A stretch of DNA of 64,000 nucleotides from Kofleriaceae bacterium. Lineage in GTDB: Bacteria > Myxococcota_A > Polyangia > Haliangiales > Haliangiaceae. The stretch is from positions 1 through 64,000 of the forward strand of contig JANTGM010000003.1 of the NCBI GenBank assembly GCA_024762925.1, written 5' to 3'. Below the pieces are notes generated by a model. That model saw only the letters and a program-made list of their open reading frames with translations, had not been told where the DNA came from and made no database searches. Shown in pieces: positions 57,688-64,000 of this stretch (within the stretch, counting starts at the first letter, position 1; every line of letters starts with the position of its first letter). Position numbers and translations under genes: made by a program.

Positions 57688-58871
57688 GTTGTCCAGAGTT
57701 TGCCAATCTGCATCTTGAAGAGAATCGCTTCCACGCTGATGGCTGCGAGGCTTGCCGAAGCCTGCTTGCAATGCGTTCGCTCGAGCGACCCAATATCGAG
57801 GCATGCGAAGACGTCGACGGCCTCATGGGATTGCATGATGCACTCACTTCAATTGACTCGAAGCGACTTGAAAGCCATCTGTCGGAATGCCCCGCTTGCA
57901 TGGTTGCATATCTTGGTCTGGTTGCTGATGCCGATGTGTTGGCACTTGAGCCAGCCCCTTGGAAAGGACCCCGAATGGAACAAACCCTGGCCCCGCACAT
58001 GATTCGCACACGCACTGCCATAGTTGGAGCAGTAGCCCTTGCTGCGGCTGCAGTTCTCACCTTGTATCTCCTGCGGCCGCCCGAGGACAGCTCGCAAGGT
58101 TTGGCAGCGGTTCCCATGGAGGTTCACGCAGACGCTCGGACCAAGACCGCTCCCGGGGCAAGCCGGCCAGCACCAGTGCCACGCGCGCCGCGCAGATCGG
58201 TTCCATCGCTATCGGCGTCACGTGACTTCGAGAACGCGCAATTATCCGAACTGGTATTGGCAAGCGAAAATGCTATTCGCGCTGGAGATTTGTCTTCCGC
58301 GCTTACGAGTTGTTCTGATGCTCTGGTTGTTGATCCTCGAAACGACGGTACGCTGTTTGCCTGTGCTCTAGCCCATTGCACGTCGGTGCCCGATAGAGAT
58401 ACAGCAAATCGACTAATTCGGGGAATGAAATCGGAGAGCCTGAAGCGCGATGCCAATGCTTTGTGTGATGAAGTGCAGAGCGACTCGGAACAGTGTGATG
58501 AGGTGACATGTTTAGTCGATCCCAATGCGGAGTGTTGCAAAGCCAATGGTGGTCCCTCGAGTCCCGAGAGGCGAGAAGAGGTCCGAGTGGCAATGACAAC
58601 ACGTGGCGTACAGCTGAGCCTCGACGTTGAGGCACTGGCTGGGCAAGCCAAAGCCCTAGCGAAGAGTGAGCGCTATGTAGAAGCGTTTGCCATGGCGGAG
58701 GTTGCATCGATGATTGCCCCAAAGCATCAGACGGCTCACTTGGTAGGGGCTATTTGTGCCTGCAACCTTGGAGAGCGGGAGGCCGCCCAGACTCACATCG
58801 ATGCTCTCGATGGGGCGAGCAAGCGAGCAGCGATAAGACAGATCTGTAACGCCAATGGCGTAGACCTGTAG
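57684..58871 (+). CDS. Putative anti-sigma factor with two Cys/His motifs and TPR tail
   Basis: A 395-residue protein. Near the N-terminus are two H-x3-C-x2-C motifs: HADGCEAC (17-24) and HLSECPAC, like the zinc-binding part of anti-sigma factors. A single transmembrane helix lies at about 107-130. A Pro/Ala-rich linker and a C-terminal helical region (ALTSCSDALVVDPRNDGTLF; AKALAKSERYVEAFAMAEVA; HLVGAICACNLGEREAAQTH) follow and look like TPR units. It is coupled to the sigma gene by overlap. The N-terminal domain is predicted to hold the sigma factor in the cytoplasm, and the tail probably senses the periplasm. Confidence 0.8.
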   Translation: MSCPEFANLHLEENRFHADGCEACRSLLAMRSLERPNIEACEDVDGLMGLHDALTSIDSKRLESHLSECPACMVAYLGLVADADVLALEPAPWKGPRMEQTLAPHMIRTRTAIVGAVALAAAAVLTLYLLRPPEDSSQGLAAVPMEVHADARTKTAPGASRPAPVPRAPRRSVPSLSASRDFENAQLSELVLASENAIRAGDLSSALTSCSDALVVDPRNDGTLFACALAHCTSVPDRDTANRLIRGMKSESLKRDANALCDEVQSDSEQCDEVTCLVDPNAECCKANGGPSSPERREEVRVAMTTRGVQLSLDVEALAGQAKALAKSERYVEAFAMAEVASMIAPKHQTAHLVGAICACNLGEREAAQTHIDALDGASKRAAIRQICNANGVDL

Positions 58872-58992
58872 CGATGGCTGCATTGGGCCGTAGACGCAAA
58901 CCTGCGGTTTCCAGGCTTCGTGGCTCTCAACGACGAGAGTACCCAGGGCCAGCTCGGGGGATTTAGCTCTGCGTGCAGTAAGAGTTTCTCTG

Positions 58993-59505
58993 TTAACGGC
59001 GTCCGTGGAGCTCGTCGCCTGAATCCACTAAGGTCAAGTAGAGTCGCAAGTCAAACTCATGCTGGTGATAGTCCGACTCCATGTGACAGCAGAGTTTGTA
59101 GAACGCCTTGTTGTGGGCCTTTTCTCGCAAGTGTGCGAGTTCGTGAACGACAACGGCTCGCAGCATCGCTTCAGGCACAAACTTGAGAAGCGATGAAATT
59201 CGGATCTCATTCTTCGCTTTGGTCTTGCGCCCCTGAGGCCTCGACACGAACGTGTGTAGCCCAAGAGCGTGGTGCTTGAGGCTGATCTTGTCGTCGTAGA
59301 TGACCTTTGAAATCGGGCCGGCTCTCCGCAAATAGGAATTCTTCAGCTCCATGGCGTAGTTGTAGAGCGCCTTGTCAGTGCGCAGCTGATGGTTCTCCGA
59401 GTAGCGGCTGCGAAGGAGATCCGCCAGCCTGTTCGAGGCGACGAGCTCCTCCACTTGTTTCACGATCTCTGGGGCATAGCCTTTGAGGTAGTTTGTTCTA
59501 CTCAT
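58993..59505 (-). CDS. YgjP-like zinc metalloprotease-family protein (DUF45)
   Basis: A 170-residue protein with a zinc site HELAHLREKAHNKAF (His 121, Glu 122, His 125 and a further His 131), as in YgjP/SprT-like proteins of the M48-related group. LKGYAPEIVKQVEELV and SRPQGRKTKA are also typical. The substrate is unknown. The ATG at 59505 is chosen; a GTG at 59544 overlapping the HIT gene stop is possible. It is downstream of the HIT gene in the same direction. Confidence 0.85.
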   Translation of the reverse strand: MSRTNYLKGYAPEIVKQVEELVASNRLADLLRSRYSENHQLRTDKALYNYAMELKNSYLRRAGPISKVIYDDKISLKHHALGLHTFVSRPQGRKTKAKNEIRISSLLKFVPEAMLRAVVVHELAHLREKAHNKAFYKLCCHMESDYHQHEFDLRLYLTLVDSGDELHGRR

Positions 59506-59540
59506 TACTGGGGGACTGCGAACTTTTCCTAGGGCAGGGG

Positions 59541-59948
59541 TCACGGTGTTGTGAGTAGGTCGGCGATTTCTCGCACCACGCGTTCACGCTCGGTATCCGC
59601 ATAGGGGCGAGGCTCAGCTGCGCCCCAGATTGCACCAGGCCAAGCAGCATCCGTCTCGAATCGTGCAGCAACGTGAACATGTAGCTGCGGTACCATATTG
59701 CCCAATGCGGCGACGTTCATCTTATCGGCCTGATAGTGCTGCTGCAGCTTCTCAGAGACAAAGGCAATTTCTGCGGTGAGAAGGTCTTGGTCGGCCTTGG
59801 TGAGGTTGTGGATTTCTCGTATCGCCTCACGTTGTGGCACCAAGACAAACCAAGGGTAGTTGGCGTCGAGAATCATGCGAACCTCGCACAGTTCGAGGCA
59901 TAGCACGGGTGCAGAGTCAGCGGCGAGCTGTGGGTGTAGAGCAAACAT
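59541..59948 (-). CDS. HIT-family hydrolase
   Basis: A 135-residue histidine-triad protein. The catalytic motif is QLHVHVAAR (His 90, His 92), with a third His upstream in LTKADQDLL-type helix context and ILDANYPWFVLVPQRE at the nucleotide-facing side. HIT proteins hydrolyse or transfer nucleotides at phosphorus. The two-His version is a variant of HxHxH in which the last His is Ala. It starts two bases after the transporter gene stop. Confidence 0.85.
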   Translation of the reverse strand: MFALHPQLAADSAPVLCLELCEVRMILDANYPWFVLVPQREAIREIHNLTKADQDLLTAEIAFVSEKLQQHYQADKMNVAALGNMVPQLHVHVAARFETDAAWPGAIWGAAEPRPYADTERERVVREIADLLTTP

Positions 59949-59950
59949 GA

Positions 59951-60994
59951 TTAGGATAACTCTTCGGCTCGTCGCCTCTCAGCCGCTGCTAGGAAGAAGA
60001 CGGCAAGGACAATAATCCCAAGAGCGAGCCAGTCTTGCGTTTTCGGAGCCGTGCCGTCAAATCCAATCCAGAAGAGTAGGGTAGCAACCGTGCCCGCCAC
60101 TAGCGATGTCAGTCGGTTAACCAGGCCAGCAAATGTTGCTGTGCGCCCCTTGAACATGTAAATGAAGACTGAGAAGAAGGCAGCGAGGCCAAATGGAATT
60201 CCCGCGATGGTCGCCCAGTGCCACTCGCTGGGTGGCGACGAAACTGCTTCGCGAAAGAGGGTTGCGCGAGGCCCATTGCCAGCAAATAGCAGGATACTGC
60301 CAGCGAGCACCGCCATGGTCGCCATGGCCGCGAATTGTTCGATGGCAAAGAACCCCTGGTTGTCGAGTTTGACGCCGCTGGCCCGCGTGTTCTTGAAATA
60401 GTTCATCAGATAAATTCTGATTGCATAGAATGTTACGTAGAAGCCCAATATGACGAGGGCGGCCGTGTTGCTCAAAAAATCGAAGCCACCATCTTGCCGA
60501 GCACCAAAATACACGTGCACACCAACCGCAGCTAGTGCGAGACCGATGGCGATGTTTTCTTCTTTGTACACATGTTTGTCGAGCAAGCCCTGGCGAATCT
60601 GAATTGAATCGACGAGTCGGCTAATGATGATAACGCTGGCTCGCATGATGGTCATTGCAACCATCACGGTAATCGGGAGTGTGTACATCAATGTGGTCGT
60701 AGGAATCACGATCGCCGTGCAGATACCGGATGGAATGATGTAGAGATACTCACTGGGAAAGGTGAGTCCAAATCTTGTGACACTCGAATTTGAATGCAGT
60801 CGATACCACTTGCGAGCCAAGATCACCGGAGTGACGATGCCGACTCCTCCTAAGGTTGTAAACGTCAACACCGCGATGCCATCCATCGCCAGCGGACCAC
60901 GCAAGTACTTCACGGCGATGCCATAGACAACATAGAACGTGAAATATCCCGCACAGAGCTGTAGTAGGCGTCCTGTGCTTCCTTCGCTTGGCAT
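59951..60994 (-). CDS. Multi-pass membrane transporter (DMT-like)
   Basis: A 347-residue integral membrane protein with nine to ten hydrophobic helices in a pattern typical of drug/metabolite transporter (EamA-like) proteins: FYVVYGIAVKYLRGPLAMDG, TLPITVMVAMTIMRASVII, NIAIGLALAAVGVHVYFGAR, AIEQFAAMATMAVLAG and GLVNRLTSLVAGTVATLLFW. The substrate is unknown. The N-terminus does not contain a typical signal. The gene is between the nucleotidyltransferase and HIT genes, in a compact set. Confidence 0.75.
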   Translation of the reverse strand: MPSEGSTGRLLQLCAGYFTFYVVYGIAVKYLRGPLAMDGIAVLTFTTLGGVGIVTPVILARKWYRLHSNSSVTRFGLTFPSEYLYIIPSGICTAIVIPTTTLMYTLPITVMVAMTIMRASVIIISRLVDSIQIRQGLLDKHVYKEENIAIGLALAAVGVHVYFGARQDGGFDFLSNTAALVILGFYVTFYAIRIYLMNYFKNTRASGVKLDNQGFFAIEQFAAMATMAVLAGSILLFAGNGPRATLFREAVSSPPSEWHWATIAGIPFGLAAFFSVFIYMFKGRTATFAGLVNRLTSLVAGTVATLLFWIGFDGTAPKTQDWLALGIIVLAVFFLAAAERRRAEELS

Positions 60995-60999
60995 GCGCG

Positions 61000-61803
61000 C
61001 TATGTATCCTTCTCTCGTTGGGCAGCTGCAGAACTATCGGCGCCAAGGCGTGTGCGAAGTAGCCAAGCCTCAATATTGTCGGTGAAGGGAGTGGGCGGCA
61101 AGACGCTCCGCTCCACTGCATCGTCCAAGGTGCTAAAGAGAGCATCAAGTCGAGAACTCCAGGTTTCTTGTTCGCTCTTCGACAAGACGGTGCGCTCTCC
61201 CTGTAGTTTGGCCTCGATAAGGTTGTGGGCATCTCCATACCCGTACTCGTCTGCAACGGTCGTCAAATCCACTCGCAGCTCGCCTGTGCGAAGTAGGTGG
61301 GTTCCCGTTAGAGCGGTTCGCAGCACATAGAGAAGCTTTTTTGCCGTTGGGGAGGCTGCCTCCTCGAAGGCCTTTCGCTGGCTACTGGCGAAACCGCGAT
61401 AGTGTCGGTGGACTCGACGCGAAAGTGCCGCTGGCACAAGAGCTCGGAGTTCTTCTAACTCCGGAGATCGGTGGATGATATGTGCACCCAAGATTCGCTC
61501 GATGTAATTGCCATTGCCCGCCGCAATGCCACCGAGCACGCCTCGTAGCTCATTCGATGTGTAGTCGATTTCAACGCCATCCAGTATCTCAAGTCGATCG
61601 AACGTTTCCCGAGTGGAACCGAGACCAAGCAGGCTCGCCGTAGGCTCGATGTGAACAGCCTTGAGATCGAGATCGCTATCGGGAGAAGGGAACCCATACG
61701 CATGGGCACCACTGAGCGCGATCACCAGGTGCTTGCGTTTTGTCTCTTCCTCGCGCACGACGCGCTTCGCAACCTTGCGTTGATGGCTTGTGAGTACGTC
61801 CAT
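61000..61803 (-). CDS. RlaP/DUF-type nucleotidyltransferase (polymerase-beta-like)
   Basis: A 267-residue protein of the nucleotidyltransferase group PF10127 (RlaP-like). The catalytic GSH-type motif is ALSGAHAYGFPSPDSDLDLK (about 29-48), with the two Asp in SDLDL, and a third acidic residue is likely in VEIDYTSNEL. The substrate (a nucleotide or RNA) cannot be stated. Start ATG. It is upstream of the transporter and HIT genes and may form a transcription unit with them. Confidence 0.85.
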   Translation of the reverse strand: MDVLTSHQRKVAKRVVREEETKRKHLVIALSGAHAYGFPSPDSDLDLKAVHIEPTASLLGLGSTRETFDRLEILDGVEIDYTSNELRGVLGGIAAGNGNYIERILGAHIIHRSPELEELRALVPAALSRRVHRHYRGFASSQRKAFEEAASPTAKKLLYVLRTALTGTHLLRTGELRVDLTTVADEYGYGDAHNLIEAKLQGERTVLSKSEQETWSSRLDALFSTLDDAVERSVLPPTPFTDNIEAWLLRTRLGADSSAAAQREKDT

Positions 61804-61924
61804 TGGGCGGTCTCTGGTTGGTAGCGCGGGGAAATGCCTCGATACCCAGGATCGTTTTCACCACAATACTACCGCAAACTCGCACGTCCTCACGGTCCCG
61901 CCCGGGTATCTGTCCTGTCCTCGG

Positions 61925-62542
61925 CTAGAAAACGCCCCAGCCGGGGATGGGATTTACAACTCCCACTCGGCTTCGGGCCAGGCGTTTGCTTCGCCCATCT
62001 TGATGGGCCTTGCAAAACCACGCCCCTGTGCCCTCCTCGCGAATGCGTGCGCAGTCTGGGCACCGATTGAAGTCATCGTCCACGCCTTCGTAGTCAGAGA
62101 GTTGAATCACATGCACCGTGCATGGCGCCGCCTCGACGATGCGGGTGGCAATACTGCCCATCTTGCCTTTGTGCAGCTTGGCACCATGTCGGCCGATGAT
62201 GATGCATTCTGCGCGAGACTCATAGGCAAGTTCGACGATCTCTTCATCGGGCTTTCCGACTCGTGTGTGAAACCGAAGCAGTCGCTCTTTGTCCGCGTCG
62301 CCATCGGCAAAGGCGGGCAGGGTTTCTGCGACCAAGAAGCGCAAACGAGTATCGGCCTCTTCCAGTTCAGCATCGGTTGGCTGCTTGTTCGTAAAAACTC
62401 CCTTACCCTCTTCAAGCACAGTGATGAAGTGCAGCATCACATGCAGGTGGCGGTGAGCCTCGTCTAGCGCTTGTTCGATGATCACCGGAGAGAACTCGCC
62501 CAAATCTAGACCGCAGACAATGTGATAGGCACGGGAGGACAT
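61925..62542 (-). CDS. Universal stress protein with C-terminal zinc-knuckle-like tail
   Basis: A 205-residue protein. The first 150 residues form a UspA domain: HIVCGLDLGEFSPVIIEQAL and the ATP-type loop GRHGAKLHKGKMGSIATRIV (about 118-137), followed by VEAAPCTVHVI. The C-terminal tail carries CPDC, 12 residues of spacer and CKAH (Cys 161, 164, 177 and His 180), a CxxC...CxxH pattern suited to zinc binding. It probably senses stress or binds nucleotides. The ATG at 62542 is chosen because the longer upstream frame reads through an unrelated region. Confidence 0.82.
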   Translation of the reverse strand: MSSRAYHIVCGLDLGEFSPVIIEQALDEAHRHLHVMLHFITVLEEGKGVFTNKQPTDAELEEADTRLRFLVAETLPAFADGDADKERLLRFHTRVGKPDEEIVELAYESRAECIIIGRHGAKLHKGKMGSIATRIVEAAPCTVHVIQLSDYEGVDDDFNRCPDCARIREEGTGAWFCKAHQDGRSKRLARSRVGVVNPIPGWGVF

Positions 62543-62648
62543 TCGCCTTTGCGATTCAGTTTTCGTACCAACGTGCAAACGGTGAAAGTGGCTAGAATTC
62601 GCAATGAGAGCGGCAATATGTGCGGGACCAGCTGCGACTACGCAAAGG

Positions 62649-64000
62649 CTACGCCAAATCGAGAATCCACCGGTCTCGAGTTGCATGCTTGCCGATGACA
62701 TGCACAGAAACCTCGTCACCGAGTCGGAGGATTGCCGAGCCATCTCGCAGCAAGCTAGTGCCATCTTCGCTAGGAGTGAGAGGTTCACTGGCGAGCTTGA
62801 GATACACCTTTACATCGATTGGTGGTTCGTCCAGGCGAACGTAGGCTTTCTTGCCTTGCGCCCCCATGAGTGTGCCGGTAAGTACACGGTTCGCTTGTTG
62901 TGCGTCTTTAAATAGCTGCTCGAGAACCAGCCTATTGCCCTCGTTGCTCACGGTTCTCTGAAGAGCTTTCGCTGCGTTGGCCTGCTGCACAACTTCTGCA
63001 CGTAGCTCGGCGTTTGCGTGACCGTGGCCGATGCGGGCCTCGAGTAATTCGCGGTGCAGAAACACGCCAACTATCTCGCGCATGGGGGCGCTGAAGCGTG
63101 CGTAGACCTCCGCTCCGACCCCGTGGTGCGAGCCAGCCTCGGTTTGAAAGGTTGACCGCAAATTTGCCATGACGGCCTGTCGGTGAATCGCCATGGCAAT
63201 GCGTCCCTCACGGCCTTCGCTTGGAAGATCGTCCAGAAATTGTCTTAGCGGGCGGCTGTCTTCGTGTGACCAGCGCCAAATCGCTGGGTCCAGGCCTTGT
63301 GACGCCACGAGCGCGCTAAGCATCTCCAAGAATGACTGCATCTTCTCCTCTGAAGGGGCAGGGTGGACACGGTAGATTGGCTCAACGAAGTCGGCTCCAT
63401 GAGCTGCCAAGTAGCGTGCCCCCTCAATATTGCACAACAGAGAAAGCTGCTCGTTGTACCGCTCAACATCCCTGCGCACGCCACTGCTTGTGGTGAAGCG
63501 CATGCCACCACCGCTGAGCTTCGCTGAAACTTCTCTCCGACGGTAGCGAACCACGCCGCGCTCTTCTGCAAGCGACATTCGCAGTCTGCCGACCAGTGCC
63601 AGCCGTCGTAGGCTTTGATCGACCTCGTCTCCAAAACCATCGCCACCGGCATAGAATCGTTGCACCGATTCAAAGGACAGTTTTCCTCGACTTCGAATTC
63701 GAGACGGAACAATCTCAGTTTTTGTGCAACGGCCCTCGCTATCGAGGTACATTGAGAAAACGACAGCGCGACGGTCCACGTTTTCGTTTAGCGATACGAG
63801 TCCTTCGCTTAGAGCGCGTGGAAGCATCGGGACCATGATTCCTGGAAGGTAATAGCTTGCCGCTCGTCGCAGCGCCTCGGCATGGAGAGGTGTTCCCATC
63901 GCAACGTAATACGAGGCGTCTGCAAGCGCGTAGTGCACGACATAGCCTTCGCCTTCGCCTTCATCGACGTAGACAGCCTGATCTAGATCCATCGAGTCGG
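62649..64000 (-). CDS. Ribonuclease II/R-family protein, 5' truncated by the window edge
   Basis: The 3' part of an RNB-domain exoribonuclease. It begins at the right edge with DSMDLDQAVYVDE, the metal-binding Asp motif of the RNB family, then AYPVHYALADASYYV-type sequence and ALSEGLVSLNENVDRRAVVF, and later MRFTTSSGVRRDVERYNEQL. A C-terminal region (LGDEVSVHVIGK) resembles an S1 domain. The upstream start lies outside the window, and the ATG at 63992 is internal. It is followed after 106 bases by the stress-protein gene. RNase R- and RNase II-like activity on structured RNA is expected. Confidence 0.88.
   Translation of the reverse strand, partial: DSMDLDQAVYVDEGEGEGYVVHYALADASYYVAMGTPLHAEALRRAASYYLPGIMVPMLPRALSEGLVSLNENVDRRAVVFSMYLDSEGRCTKTEIVPSRIRSRGKLSFESVQRFYAGGDGFGDEVDQSLRRLALVGRLRMSLAEERGVVRYRRREVSAKLSGGGMRFTTSSGVRRDVERYNEQLSLLCNIEGARYLAAHGADFVEPIYRVHPAPSEEKMQSFLEMLSALVASQGLDPAIWRWSHEDSRPLRQFLDDLPSEGREGRIAMAIHRQAVMANLRSTFQTEAGSHHGVGAEVYARFSAPMREIVGVFLHRELLEARIGHGHANAELRAEVVQQANAAKALQRTVSNEGNRLVLEQLFKDAQQANRVLTGTLMGAQGKKAYVRLDEPPIDVKVYLKLASEPLTPSEDGTSLLRDGSAILRLGDEVSVHVIGKHATRDRWILDLA

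Noticed and set aside
58898-58910. Short hairpin AAACC-TGC-GGTTT after the anti-sigma gene
   Set aside because: Only five base pairs and no T run; too weak to call a terminator.

Overview
The window reads as a chromosomal segment of a free-living Gram-negative bacterium, most probably a member of the Myxococcota or a close deltaproteobacterial relative. The evidence is a PEGA-tailed Ser/Thr kinase, many lipoproteins with Asp/Ala/Gly-rich 'PDAG' linkers, Cys-rich 'DGxxCT' repeats, an OmpA protein with thrombospondin type 3 repeats, a MYXO-CTERM-like sorting segment, FG-GAP lipoproteins and an HTTM-TPR membrane protein. Coding density is high. I saw no rRNA, tRNA, CRISPR array, prophage or intact insertion sequence.

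Layout. 1-6.5 kb: a small Cys-rich protein, an alpha/beta hydrolase with a membrane EEP phosphatase, a Ser/Thr kinase and two surface lipoproteins. 6.5-13 kb: a three-gene leftward set of exported proteins: a TldD-like lipoprotein with intact HExxxH, a secreted partner that has lost the metal ligands (TldE-like), and a Cys-rich/OmpA protein that looks like two secreted proteins joined in frame. 13-18 kb: YjbR, YghU-type GST, TrhO, then a 15-bp tandem repeat and a phoU 3' remnant next to an aconitase-family enzyme. 18-27 kb: DoxX-like protein, two metallophosphoesterases, an enoyl-CoA hydratase-like protein coupled to a small amphi-Trp-like protein, DUF817, an FG-GAP lipoprotein, DUF2383 and DUF1287 proteins.

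27-36 kb: a leftward set (membrane-tethered LuxR-type regulator, exported methyltransferase, large unrecognised methyltransferase-like protein) divergent from a tightly coupled HME-RND efflux operon (outer-membrane protein, adaptor, pump). 36-43 kb: YgiQ radical SAM protein, xseA/xseB and two lipoproteins. 42.6-48 kb: a leftward chain of a six-repeat lipoprotein, PhnD-like protein, Xaa-Pro peptidase, triple-FKBP lipoprotein and APH-family kinase. 48-51 kb: endonuclease III and the HTTM-TPR protein with a small membrane partner.

51-53.8 kb is the most distinctive part: a sulfide:quinone oxidoreductase-like flavoprotein, a DUF1641 protein fused to a complete DsrC/TusE domain, and a DsrE-family protein, together a plausible sulfur-oxidation and persulfide-relay module. 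53.8-64 kb: an N-acyl-D-amino-acid deacylase-like amidohydrolase with a TetR gene, DUF2293, an ECF-like sigma factor with its anti-sigma factor, a YgjP-type metalloprotease, HIT protein, transporter, nucleotidyltransferase, a universal stress protein with a zinc-knuckle tail, and an RNase II/R-family gene running off the right edge.

Family assignments come from reading motifs by eye. Starts are the best choice from ribosome-binding sites and signal peptides, and several alternatives are noted.
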